This document shows, piece by piece, positions 45,507 through 53,098 of a DNA stretch of 64,000 nucleotides (position 1 is its first letter; every line of letters starts with the position of its first letter). The notes under the pieces were generated by a model, which saw only the letters and a program-made list of their open reading frames with translations, ran no database searches and was not told the origin of the DNA. The DNA lies in the NCBI GenBank assembly GCA_964504335.1, contig CAZDET010000003.1, positions 62,001 to 126,000 of the forward strand, read 5' to 3'. This DNA is from CAZDET01 sp964504335. GTDB lineage: Bacteria > Bacteroidota > Bacteroidia > Chitinophagales > Saprospiraceae. The position numbers were made by a program, and so were the translations under genes.

Positions 45507-45664
45507 CGGATATCAATTGTGAAAGGCGAATAATTACAAAATTACACTATCAACAGATAAGTACCTAAAAAGTAAGATGCATCCAAACGACCAAAGTACT
45601 AGGCCATTAACAGCCAATTAACCAAAAACTCCCGGATAGCCAAACCCGGCCGCTTGCTCGATTG

Positions 45665-45672
45665 TATATTTG
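45665..45672 (+). promoter_or_regulatory. -7 box TATATTTG upstream of the DUF1599 gene
   Basis: Full TAnnTTTG match. It overlaps the first possible TTG start codon of the downstream gene (45670), which argues that translation starts further in. No -33 TTG is at the usual distance. Confidence 0.45.
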
Positions 45673-45693
45673 CTGTTCATTAATGGCGATTTT

Positions 45694-46263
45694 TTGGAAA
45701 AGACCTTAGCGCAATACGATCGGGTTGTGGAACGGTGTCGGCGATTGCTTCTTGCCAAACAGGCCGACTATGGCTCTTCGTGGCGCATATTGCGACCCAG
45801 CAGCCTGACCGATCAGCTCTACATCAAGGCTAAGCGCCTGCGCTCGATCGAAGAAGCCGGAGAGCAGCGAGTGGCGGATAGCCCCGTGGAGGAGTACATC
45901 GGCCTGGTCAATTACAGCCTCTTAGCCCTCATCCAATTGCGCCTACCCCCTACCCCGCTCGAACTTTCCTCCGAGGAAGTCGCCAACTACTACGATGAAG
46001 AACTGGCGGAAACCCGAGCCTTAATGCAGCGAAAAAATCACGATTACGGGGAAGTCTGGCGCGAAATGCGACTGAGCAGCATCACCGATTTAATCCTGGC
46101 CAAACTATTGCGCATCAAACAGATAGAAGATCACCACGGGCAAACCGTCGCGAGTGAAGGGCTGGAATCCAACTACCGCGATATTTGTAACTACGCCATC
46201 TTTGCACTAATTCGACTGGAAGAAACGGGGGCCTACACGCCCTCCACAACTAGCGTATCATGA
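45694..46263 (+). CDS. DUF1599 family protein
   Basis: A protein of about 189 residues made of two homologous DUF1599 halves (KQADYGSSWRILRPSSLTDQLYIKAKRLRSIEE and the second copy KNHDYGEVWREMRLSSITDLILAKLLRIKQIE). No ATG is in frame near the start. I choose TTG at 45694 (MEKTLAQYDRVV) because the reading frame before it overlaps a promoter box; the frame is open back to TTG at 45670. Function unknown; the helical repeats resemble nucleotide-pyrophosphatase-like folds (weak inference). The stop overlaps the next ATG (ATGA). Confidence 0.8.
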   Translation: MEKTLAQYDRVVERCRRLLLAKQADYGSSWRILRPSSLTDQLYIKAKRLRSIEEAGEQRVADSPVEEYIGLVNYSLLALIQLRLPPTPLELSSEEVANYYDEELAETRALMQRKNHDYGEVWREMRLSSITDLILAKLLRIKQIEDHHGQTVASEGLESNYRDICNYAIFALIRLEETGAYTPSTTSVS

Positions 46264-47630
46264 CACTTTCTACTTTAGTATTTGGCATTGCCGTCACTGC
46301 TGTCTTACTGACGGCGCTCACCGGATTCATACTGCATCGCGTGAAGAACTTCCCGATCAGCTTCATCCAGCACTTTTGCGGAGCGCTGTTCGTATTTTCG
46401 GGTGCGGTAAAGGCCATCGATCCCCTGGGTACAGCCTACAAGATGGAGCAGTACTTTGCCGAGTTTGAAGCTACCTTTTCCAGTACCAGCTTCGACTTTT
46501 TAGCGCCGCTCTTTCCCCAAATGAGTGCATACGCCGCTAGTTTTTCCGTGGGGATGATCGTTTTTGAGATTGCCCTCGGAGTTATGTTACTCATCGGAGC
46601 GGCTCCCCGCTTCACGAGCTGGGCGTTTTTCCTGCTGGTCGCCTTTTTCACCGTGCTGACGGGCTTCACCTACCTGACCGGCTACGTGCCGCAGGGCGTC
46701 AACTTTTTCGACTTTGCCAATTGGGCCGATTACGAGCCGACTAATATGAAAGTGACGGATTGCGGATGCTTCGGCGATTTTCTAAAGCTCGAACCGCGGG
46801 TCTCGTTTCTAAAAGACATCTTTCTGCTCATCCCAGCTATTGCCTTCCTGACTCAGTATAAGCGCATGCACCAGTTGTTTGCTGCCCGGACGCGGACCGG
46901 AATCACCGCGCTCACCGTCGCAGGTACTTTGGTGTACTGCCTGAGTAACTTCGTATGGGATCTCCCCCAGGTTGATTTCCGGCCTTTTGCCGTTGGCGTA
47001 AACATTGCCGAGCGACTGGCCCTCGAAAACGAGGCTGCTGCCGCGGTACAGGTTATCGGCTACCGCATGACGGAGCGTACTTCCGGAGAGGAAGTCGAGT
47101 TGGATATGCAGGAGTACCTGGCGCGTTATCAGGAATTTCCGGAGAGCGACTGGGAGCTGGAACAAATCAAGACCGAACCCACGGTAGAGCGCACCAAAAT
47201 CAGCGATTTCGAAATCGGTGCCTCCAACGGGGAGGATATGACCGAAACCATCCTGTCGTATCCCGGATACAGTTTTATGATTGTCGCCTACAAGCTCCAG
47301 GAGGCAGAATCCGGGCAATGGGACGAGGAGTATGCTGAGATCTGGAAGACCAAAATCCAGCCCGTTGTAGAAAAGGCAAACGAGCAAGGGCACCGTATTT
47401 TCGCCGTAACAGCTTACACCGATGAGACCCGCCTCAACGCTTTCCGGGAAACTATTGGTGCCGATTATCCCTTTTACCTGGCGGATGATATCCTGCTAAA
47501 GACAATTGTTCGATCCAACCCCGGCGTCGTGTTGCTGAGCAACGGAACGATCCTGGAGAAGTGGCACTACCGCAAACTGCCGGAGTTTGGCCGCATCAGC
47601 ACCAACTACCGCCTGGCAGGAGTTGAGTGA
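46260..47630 (+). CDS. DoxX/MauE-like membrane protein with thioredoxin-like C-terminus (BT_3928 type)
   Basis: A 456-residue protein. About five N-terminal helices carry the MauE/DoxX pattern, including FSGAVKAIDPLGTAYKMEQYF near 45 and the paired-cysteine VTDCGCFGDFLKL near 165, a redox motif of this group. A soluble domain (about 245-456) has a thioredoxin-fold-like layout (GYSFMIVAYKL ... YPFYLADDILLKTIVRSNPGVVLLSNGTILEKW) but lacks a CxxC pair. It probably transfers reducing equivalents across the membrane. Coupled to the DUF1599 gene by a 4-nt overlap, a pairing I recall as usual in Bacteroidota. Confidence 0.8.
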   Translation: MTLSTLVFGIAVTAVLLTALTGFILHRVKNFPISFIQHFCGALFVFSGAVKAIDPLGTAYKMEQYFAEFEATFSSTSFDFLAPLFPQMSAYAASFSVGMIVFEIALGVMLLIGAAPRFTSWAFFLLVAFFTVLTGFTYLTGYVPQGVNFFDFANWADYEPTNMKVTDCGCFGDFLKLEPRVSFLKDIFLLIPAIAFLTQYKRMHQLFAARTRTGITALTVAGTLVYCLSNFVWDLPQVDFRPFAVGVNIAERLALENEAAAAVQVIGYRMTERTSGEEVELDMQEYLARYQEFPESDWELEQIKTEPTVERTKISDFEIGASNGEDMTETILSYPGYSFMIVAYKLQEAESGQWDEEYAEIWKTKIQPVVEKANEQGHRIFAVTAYTDETRLNAFRETIGADYPFYLADDILLKTIVRSNPGVVLLSNGTILEKWHYRKLPEFGRISTNYRLAGVE

Positions 47631-47660
47631 TAAACCAGCTGGAGATGCAAGGGGATCGAA

Positions 47661-47680
47661 CCACAAAAATTGTCATAGAA
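47661..47680 (+). repeat. Third copy of the 34.6-kb inverted-repeat motif
   Basis: CCACAAAAATTGTCATAGAA differs at one position from the reverse complement of 34641-34660 and at two from 34718-34737. It is a lone copy in the 142-bp spacer before nusB, with no matching inverse arm within the spacer. Confidence 0.5.
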
Positions 47681-47772
47681 TCGAAAAATCGGAAAGAAAA
47701 CCCTTTTTTTGCAGATCGGAAGCGCGTCCTAAGCCATTGTAATCAGCGTTCTCCGCGAAACACGAAGCCGAA

Positions 47773-48711
47773 ATGTTGAGTCGCCGAGTCGTCCGCATCA
47801 AAGTGATGCAGGTTTTGTACGCTACCAACCGCAATGGTCAGGAGGGGCCGGACAATGGAACTCGCGCCTACCGCGATCTCATCGATCGCTCGTTCGAGCT
47901 GTACCTGTTCAATCTCCTCTACCTCCAGCGCATTGCTGAATATGCCCACCAGGACGAGGCCCGGCGACAGTCCAAACTGCGGCCCACCAAAGAAGATGCA
48001 GACTTCACGGCCAAACTCGCCAATAACGACTTGCTGCCTTCCATTGCCCAAAACCGTGAGCTATCCCGACTGTACGAGCGCTACCGATTCGGCAGCCGCA
48101 TCGATGCCGACCAGGTGCGGCTACTCTACACCGAATTTGCCAAGACCGAACCCTACCACGAATACGTCTTCAACCAGGGTGCCGAAGCGGATACACACCG
48201 AAAAGTTTACCTCGCCCTCTACAAATTTCTGATCAACAACGAGGTCTACACCGAGTTGCTCGAAGAACAGTTTCCGCTCTGGACCGACGATAAAAGCCTC
48301 ATTGTCGGGGCGATGAAAAAAACCATCAAAGCCCTCCCTGTCCAAGCCGATTTCTACAACGACTATCGCCCCAGCCCTGAAACCGTCCAACACTTCGGCG
48401 AACATCTGCTCAACTACGTGATTTCCTCCGATGAAGAATTGCTCAATATCATCGAACCCGTTCTGAAAAACTGGGATGTCGACCGCGTCGCCATCATCGA
48501 CATGATCCTCCTCAAAATGGCCCTCGGCGAACTCATCCAATTCCCCACCATCCCCACCAAAGTAACACTCAACGAATACGTCGAAATCAGCAAGCTCTAC
48601 AGCACGGATAAGAGCAAAGATTTCATCAACGGCATCCTCGACCGCCTCCTGAAAAAACTCCTCGACGATGGCCTCATTCAGAAGGAAGGACGCGGGCTTA
48701 TTGATGATTGA
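47773..48711 (+). CDS. nusB: Transcription antitermination factor NusB
   Basis: RNA-binding factor of the rRNA antitermination complex. The protein is 312 residues, twice the length of E. coli NusB, as is usual in Bacteroidota: an N-terminal extension (about 1-165) precedes the canonical all-helical domain. The end matches the family (RVAIIDMILLKMALGELIQFPTIPTKVTLNEYVEISKLYSTDKSKDFINGILDRL). A small 7-nt duplication (ATTGATG twice) covers its stop codon. Confidence 0.92.
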   Translation: MLSRRVVRIKVMQVLYATNRNGQEGPDNGTRAYRDLIDRSFELYLFNLLYLQRIAEYAHQDEARRQSKLRPTKEDADFTAKLANNDLLPSIAQNRELSRLYERYRFGSRIDADQVRLLYTEFAKTEPYHEYVFNQGAEADTHRKVYLALYKFLINNEVYTELLEEQFPLWTDDKSLIVGAMKKTIKALPVQADFYNDYRPSPETVQHFGEHLLNYVISSDEELLNIIEPVLKNWDVDRVAIIDMILLKMALGELIQFPTIPTKVTLNEYVEISKLYSTDKSKDFINGILDRLLKKLLDDGLIQKEGRGLIDD

Positions 48712-48728
48712 TGACGACTATCTATCCA

Positions 48729-49499
48729 TCAAAAAGAGAAGCGCAATCCATTCGACCAGTTGAACACCGTTGCGGGCACTTCCGGAAAGTCGCGGTTTTG
48801 GCGATCGTCGTGCAGGAGGGAAAACCGAGAGATGATCGAAAACTTACCACTGATCGCAACGGATAAATCCGTGACGGTAGAGACGCGGGGGAAGGTGAAA
48901 TCGAAGAGGATAGGTTGATAGTAAGTCGAATTGGCCAGGGTGAGCTGTTCGGTCAGCTTGATTTTGAAGCTGAGGTAACTACTGAGTCGATGGTCGCGGT
49001 AAAAGCGCTTTTCCTCCTCTACCCCCAAGTCATCGTATTCGTACATATAAAGTACTCCAAGATAGGCTTCGAGGCGCTCCTCCTCGGCCAACCGCAAGCG
49101 TGGACCCACCCCTAACAGACCGCGCAACTTGATCTCCAATAATTCATTGAATTGCAATTGTCCGAAGGCTTCGACCGTCAGCCAGGGGCGCAGCTTACGG
49201 CCATAGCGCAGGTGGGTGAATCGGTCGTTGATAAATCTTCCGCTCGTGGAGCGAATCAGGGAGGATTGGCCAAGGACCAGCCAGCGAGTATGGGGCTGGA
49301 GCACATCGAGCCGAGCAAGGCCATTAATAGTGATGATGTTGCTGGTATTCCGCACCCAGTTGAAGTTGCCGGTTAGTTGGCCGAAGTAGCCGAGGGTATC
49401 GTAGCCCTGTCGCTTATCCTCAATATTGACGATTTGCGCCGATACAACCATCAGCACACAGCAAAGCAGGCCCGTCAGAAAGTATACGCGGTAGCACAT
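48729..49499 (-). CDS. DUF481-like outer membrane beta-barrel protein
   Basis: A 256-residue exported protein from the ATG at 49499, with a signal peptide ending near VVSAQ. The remainder is alternating beta-strands ending in a C-terminal Phe (GLRFSF), as in outer-membrane barrels, and resembles DUF481/YdiY proteins. Function unknown. It is convergent with nusB (17-nt gap) and divergent from the DUF6435 gene. Confidence 0.7.
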   Translation of the reverse strand: MCYRVYFLTGLLCCVLMVVSAQIVNIEDKRQGYDTLGYFGQLTGNFNWVRNTSNIITINGLARLDVLQPHTRWLVLGQSSLIRSTSGRFINDRFTHLRYGRKLRPWLTVEAFGQLQFNELLEIKLRGLLGVGPRLRLAEEERLEAYLGVLYMYEYDDLGVEEEKRFYRDHRLSSYLSFKIKLTEQLTLANSTYYQPILFDFTFPRVSTVTDLSVAISGKFSIISRFSLLHDDRQNRDFPEVPATVFNWSNGLRFSF

Positions 49500-49581
49500 G
49501 AATTGGATTTTTTCCCGTCGAAGAGCGCCGTTCTCAACATATTGCAAGAGCGGTTGTTTTGATGGCCCAAAAGGAAATAAA

Positions 49582-49755
49582 ATGTTCGGACTCTTCAAAA
49601 AGGACCCCATCAAAAAGATGGAAAAGGAATACAGCCAGCTCATGGAAGAAGCGATGCAGCTTCAGCGGGGCGGCGACATTAAAGGCTACGCTGCCAAAAT
49701 AGCGGAGGCTGAAGCACTCCAAAAAAAGATGGAGGAACTGGATCAGAACAGCTAG
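49582..49755 (+). CDS. Small DUF6435-like protein
   Basis: A 57-residue soluble protein starting at the ATG at 49582. It opens MFGLFKKDPIKKMEKEY and continues as a single charged helix pair with MQLQRGGDIKGYAAKIAEAEALQKKMEEL. This matches the short DUF6435 pattern; function unknown. Its stop is followed after 4 nt by an octamer-phased tract. Confidence 0.75.
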   Translation: MFGLFKKDPIKKMEKEYSQLMEEAMQLQRGGDIKGYAAKIAEAEALQKKMEELDQNS

Positions 49756-49759
49756 GCCG

Positions 49760-49799
49760 TTCCTGGTACTTTAGTCTTTTAGTACTTTAGTCTGTTGGT
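49760..49799 (+). repeat. Octamer-phased spacer tract (5 units)
   Basis: Five 8-nt units all ending in GT begin 4 nt after the DUF6435 stop. ACTTTAGT occurs twice, separated by CTTTTAGT. The same unit order (ACTTTAGn, CTTTTAnT, ACTTTAGT) follows the gdhA stop on the reverse strand at 61596-61565, also starting 4 nt after a TAG plus one unit. Confidence 0.75.
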
Positions 49800-49821
49800 A
49801 CAGCACAATTGCATCCAAAAA

Positions 49822-49853
49822 GTCTAAATATCTAAAGGTCTACCGGTCTATAT
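49822..49853 (+). repeat. Second octamer-phased tract (4 units)
   Basis: Four 8-nt units all of the form RTCTAnnn (GTCTAAAT, ATCTAAAG, GTCTACCG, GTCTATAT). They end 8 nt before the start codon of the DUF2256 gene. Confidence 0.65.
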
Positions 49854-49861
49854 CCCATCAC

Positions 49862-50023
49862 ATGCCCAGACAACGGAAAAAGTCCGATCTGCCCACAAAG
49901 ATCTGCGCCCATTGCCAGCGCCCGTTCACCTGGCGAAAGAAATGGGAACGCGATTGGGAACAGGTGAAATACTGCAGCGACCGCTGCCGCCGGTCGGCTA
50001 AGCAGTCGAAGAGCGACGATTAA
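49862..50023 (+). CDS. DUF2256 zinc-ribbon-like small protein
   Basis: A 53-residue protein read from the ATG at 49862 to TAA at 50021. It opens MPRQRKKSDLPTKICAHC; the core has CAHCQRPFTWRKKW (Cys15, Cys18), then WEQVKYCSDRCRR (Cys38, Cys42). This is the exact DUF2256 pattern of two CxxC-like pairs around an RPFxWRKKW stretch. Function unknown; the family often sits next to photolyase/cryptochrome-type genes, which are absent here. The stop is 1 nt before the start of the oxidase subunit gene, so they are cotranscribed. Confidence 0.88.
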   Translation: MPRQRKKSDLPTKICAHCQRPFTWRKKWERDWEQVKYCSDRCRRSAKQSKSDD

Positions 50024-50024
50024 C

Positions 50025-50660
50025 ATGGAAGGAACTCCAAGACATCCGAAAATTGACGAAGAATCGGGGGAATACACCAACACGCTGTTTCACCCTTATA
50101 ACGTATTGATGGTACTTACCCTCTTCGGGTTGGGCACCATCTTTCTTTCGCTCACCATGGCCTTCGTCTACACGCGCGTGCAGAACAACCTGCCGCCGAT
50201 TCGGCTCCCCAACATCTTCCTGTTCAACACCCTCGTGCTGGTGGGCAGTAGCGCCACGATGATGTGGGCCAAGCGCTCCTACCAAACCGACAATACTCGC
50301 AATTACCAGCGCGCCCTATGGGCTACTATCGGACTTTCCCTGCTATTTATGGCCCTGCAAGGCTTGGGTTGGTATCAGCTATTTAGCCAAGATATTCTAA
50401 TCAATTCCGACAACAGTGCGTCCTACCTGTACGTCATCTCCGGGCTGCACTTCGCGCACGTTATTGCCGGCTTGCCATTTTTGGGCATGTTTCTGTTCCG
50501 CGCCTACCGGAGCATGAAGGAGCCGGTGAGTGTATTGGTCTATTTTTCCGATCCGGAAAAGCGACTCAAGCTACGGCTGCTTACGATTTACTGGCATTTC
50601 CTGGACGGTCTCTGGATTTACCTCATTATTTTCTTTTACGTTAATTATCTGGTTCGATAA
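50025..50660 (+). CDS. Heme-copper oxidase subunit III-like protein
   Basis: A 211-residue inner-membrane protein with five predicted helices, matching cytochrome c oxidase subunit III. It has FLFNTLVLVGSSATMMWAKRSY near 65, the SGLHFAHVIAGLPFLGMFLF segment near 145 and the C-terminal LTIYWHFLDGLWIYLIIFFYV with the family's conserved YWHFxDGxW. Subunits I and II are not nearby, so it is an orphan or one of several subunit III copies. It lies between the DUF2256 and threonine aldolase genes with 1-2 nt gaps, forming one transcription unit. Confidence 0.88.
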   Translation: MEGTPRHPKIDEESGEYTNTLFHPYNVLMVLTLFGLGTIFLSLTMAFVYTRVQNNLPPIRLPNIFLFNTLVLVGSSATMMWAKRSYQTDNTRNYQRALWATIGLSLLFMALQGLGWYQLFSQDILINSDNSASYLYVISGLHFAHVIAGLPFLGMFLFRAYRSMKEPVSVLVYFSDPEKRLKLRLLTIYWHFLDGLWIYLIIFFYVNYLVR

Positions 50661-50662
50661 CC

Positions 50663-51691
50663 ATGAACGTCAACCTAGTCAGCGATACGGTTACCCGCCC
50701 CACTCCCCCCATGCTGACGGCGATGATGGCCGCGCAAGTCGGTGACGACGTATTCGGCCAGGACCCCACCGTTAATGCGCTGGAAGCCAAAGTGGCCGCA
50801 CTTTTCAACAAGGAAGCGGCCGTCTTCTGCCCAAGCGGCACCATGACCAACCAGATTGCCGTCAAGGCCCATACCCAACCTCTGGACGAGGTCATTCTGG
50901 AGGAGCTATCCCATATCTATCAGTACGAAAGCGCCGGCTACGCCTTCCATTCCGGCGTATCGGTCAATTTGATCAAGGGGGAAAACGGCAAGCTGCGACC
51001 CGAGCAAATCGAAGCCGCCGTAAAGCCTACCTTCGACTGGCTGCCGCGCACCCGGCTAGTGGTGGTGGAAAATACCTGCAACAAAGGCGGCGGCAGCATT
51101 TACCGGCTTGCCGAAGTGCAGGCTATTCGTCAGGTCTGCAATCGGCACGGCCTGATGCTACACCTCGATGGTGCCCGACTGTTTAACGCCCTCGTCGAAA
51201 CCGAAGAATCTACCCAGGCCTGGGGAGCCACCTTCGATTCCATCAGCATTTGCCTGAGCAAGGGGCTGGGAGCCCCGGTGGGATCGCTGCTGCTGGGCGA
51301 TGCCGAGTTCATTCGGCAGGCTCGCCGGTTGCGCAAGGTCATGGGCGGCGGTATGCGCCAGGCCGGCTACCTGGCGGCTGCGGGCATCTACGCGCTGGAT
51401 CACCACGTCGATCGCCTGCGCATCGACAATGCGCGCGCCCGCACCTTGGGTGCCTGTTTGGCCAAGCAACCCTACGTCGAGGCCGTACGGCCCGTGGAAA
51501 GCAACATCGTTATCTTCGACCTGAAAGCCCCCCTAACGGCTACTGCTTTTCTGGAGGCCCTCGCCGGGCGCGGTATCCAGGCCGTCCCCTTCGGCCCCCG
51601 AACGGTGCGCTTTACCACGCATCTGGATTTGTCGGAGGAGATGATCGGGTATGTGTTGGAGGTGCTAGGAGAAAGTCTTGCTCTGAGGTAA
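50663..51691 (+). CDS. ltaE: Low-specificity L-threonine aldolase
   Basis: PLP enzyme of 342 residues that cleaves threonine or allo-threonine to glycine and acetaldehyde. The N-terminus LVSDTVTRPTPPM, the phosphate-binding PSGTMTNQIA near 57, the HLDGARLFNA segment near 167 and Lys200 (SICLSKGLGAPVGS), which binds PLP, are all present. Last gene of the DUF2256-oxidase-aldolase unit. Dispersed element copy B begins 57 bp after its stop. Confidence 0.93.
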   Translation: MNVNLVSDTVTRPTPPMLTAMMAAQVGDDVFGQDPTVNALEAKVAALFNKEAAVFCPSGTMTNQIAVKAHTQPLDEVILEELSHIYQYESAGYAFHSGVSVNLIKGENGKLRPEQIEAAVKPTFDWLPRTRLVVVENTCNKGGGSIYRLAEVQAIRQVCNRHGLMLHLDGARLFNALVETEESTQAWGATFDSISICLSKGLGAPVGSLLLGDAEFIRQARRLRKVMGGGMRQAGYLAAAGIYALDHHVDRLRIDNARARTLGACLAKQPYVEAVRPVESNIVIFDLKAPLTATAFLEALAGRGIQAVPFGPRTVRFTTHLDLSEEMIGYVLEVLGESLALR

Positions 51692-51796
51692 GAATGATGA
51701 ATGTAAAGAAGAATTTTGCGATGCCATCCCATGATAATTGAGATTTAGGGCAAACGCACCAAAATGGGCGGTACGATAGTTTTAGGAGTTTTGGGC

Positions 51797-51827
51797 TTGC
51801 TTCTGTGTTGATAAGCGCGTATCTTTG
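51797..51827 (+). promoter_or_regulatory. Promoter inside element B
   Basis: TTG (51797-51799), a 20-nt spacer and a perfect TATCTTTG (51820-51827). Same layout and spacing as in copy A, although only part of the spacer sequence is conserved. Confidence 0.6.
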
Positions 51828-51833
51828 CGGCAC

Positions 51834-52070
51834 CATCCAATAACTGCCCTGGCGGCAGCCGTTCTCACAAAATAGCCCAGGTTTTCACACGGCCGTTTCC
51901 ATTGCTGGTAGCCGCGTGCGCAGCGCACGCCTGAGCTGCCTGCAGCCCTCGAGGTTGGCAGGTAAGGTGGGCGGGTCGTTTTTTAAATACCCACCCACAT
52001 GGTGTGTGGCGCCCCGGGCCCAGCCACCGGCCACAGAGCCGAGGGTCCAAGCTATGTCCCGCCGGGTGGA
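51834..52070 (+). ncRNA. Candidate structured RNA in element B
   Basis: The start is inferred from the promoter. The first hairpin CTGCC (51844-51848)/GGCAG (51854-51858) carries a compensatory change relative to copy A. The inverted repeat GCGTGCGC/GCGCACGC (51914-51930) keeps its arms while its centre base changes. No RNA family was recognised. Confidence 0.4.
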
Positions 52071-52116
52071 CCTACTGTCTCCAGCATTTGATGCGTGTGC
52101 CCTAATTGAGATTTAG

Positions 52117-52338
52117 ACTTTAGTGCAGCGAATAAATAAAATTGCTACTGAGGGAAATGAGCCACCCCACGTCCACATCGAAAAAGCTGAAGGTCGAGGC
52201 AAGGCAAGTACTGGATCGATCCAATTATACCAACTCTCCGGCTGCCTGATGGGGTGTTCCTGCTAACAGAAAGAGACGCACCCGAAGGCACATCTCTTCA
52301 TGAAAGTGGGGTACAAGCACCGCCAGCGGGAAGGGCCG
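52117..52338. other. Spacer without a recognised gene
   Basis: About 220 bp between element B and the end of the bifunctional nuclease gene. I see no credible open frame, terminator or repeat. Confidence 0.4.
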
Positions 52339-52959
52339 CTAGGATGCTTTTTCGTTGCGTCGGTTGATTTCGTCGCGGATTTCGGCGGCGCGCTCGTAGT
52401 CTTCTTCGGCCAGCACCTCTTCGAGCATGCGGTTGAGGTCGTCGACGGAGAAGCTACTCAGGGAACTACCCCGCCCACCGCTGCGCTTGCGCGGGCTGCG
52501 CCGGCTCGAAGGCGGGCGGGAGGCCGGGGCGGAGGCTTCGTCTTCGGGTTCTTCGAGTACGACACCGGCGGTGTCGAGGATAAATTCGAAGGTATAAATC
52601 GGACACTTGAAGCGTACAGCCAGGGCAATGGCGTCGGAGGTGCGGGAATCGATTTCGATTAGCTCGCCGTCTTTCAGACACACCAGACGTGCGTAAAAAA
52701 TACCCTCCACCAGATTATTAATCACAACTTCCTTCAGGTCGATGTGAAAAGTCTCCAGGGTGTTCTTGAATAAATCATGGGTCAAAGGTCTATTGGGCGT
52801 CATCTCTTCGATGGCCACCGCAATCGCCTGGGCTTCGAACGCACCAATGACGATTGGCAAACGACGCATTCCTTCTCGCTCGCCCAACACGACGGCATAG
52901 TTATTTGATTGGGTCACGCTATGGGATAACGCTACTATGTCCATCTCTATCTTCTTCAT
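52339..52959 (-). CDS. Bifunctional nuclease family protein with UvrB/UvrC motif
   Basis: A 206-residue protein from the ATG at 52959. The BFN (DUF151) domain fills about 1-135 with LPIVIGAFEAQAIAVAIE near 35 and DGELIEIDSRTSDAIALAVRFKCPIY near 95-120. A low-complexity basic Ser/Arg/Pro linker (about 145-170) leads to a UvrB/UvrC-type helical hairpin (LEEVLAEEDYERAAEIRDEINRR, 178-200). BFN relatives have DNase/RNase activity in plants; the bacterial role is unproven. Convergent with element B. Confidence 0.85.
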   Translation of the reverse strand: MKKIEMDIVALSHSVTQSNNYAVVLGEREGMRRLPIVIGAFEAQAIAVAIEEMTPNRPLTHDLFKNTLETFHIDLKEVVINNLVEGIFYARLVCLKDGELIEIDSRTSDAIALAVRFKCPIYTFEFILDTAGVVLEEPEDEASAPASRPPSSRRSPRKRSGGRGSSLSSFSVDDLNRMLEEVLAEEDYERAAEIRDEINRRNEKAS

Positions 52960-53098
52960 AATACTTGATAGTCTCGTCTGTGAATTACCACCGCAGTTGG
53001 TAAACGCGTTTGGCAACTTCCTAGTTTGACATTTCAAATGAGGCGGTTTCTATATAAAGAGGCCGCAAAGGTACTACTTTCGTAGGAAAATGCAGGAT

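Larger units (their letters stand above)
51749..52102 (+). mobile_element. MITE-like element, copy B, with terminal inverted repeats
   Basis: The outer ends are inverse copies: left GGGCAAACGCACCAAA (starting at the last base of the flanking repeat, 51748) and right, read inward, GGGCACACGCATCAAA, 14 of 16 identical. A 14-bp direct repeat, TAATTGAGATTTAG, flanks it at 51735-51748 and 52103-52116, as expected of a target-site duplication. The interior aligns with 787-1104. No transposase is encoded, so movement would need a helper. Confidence 0.75.
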
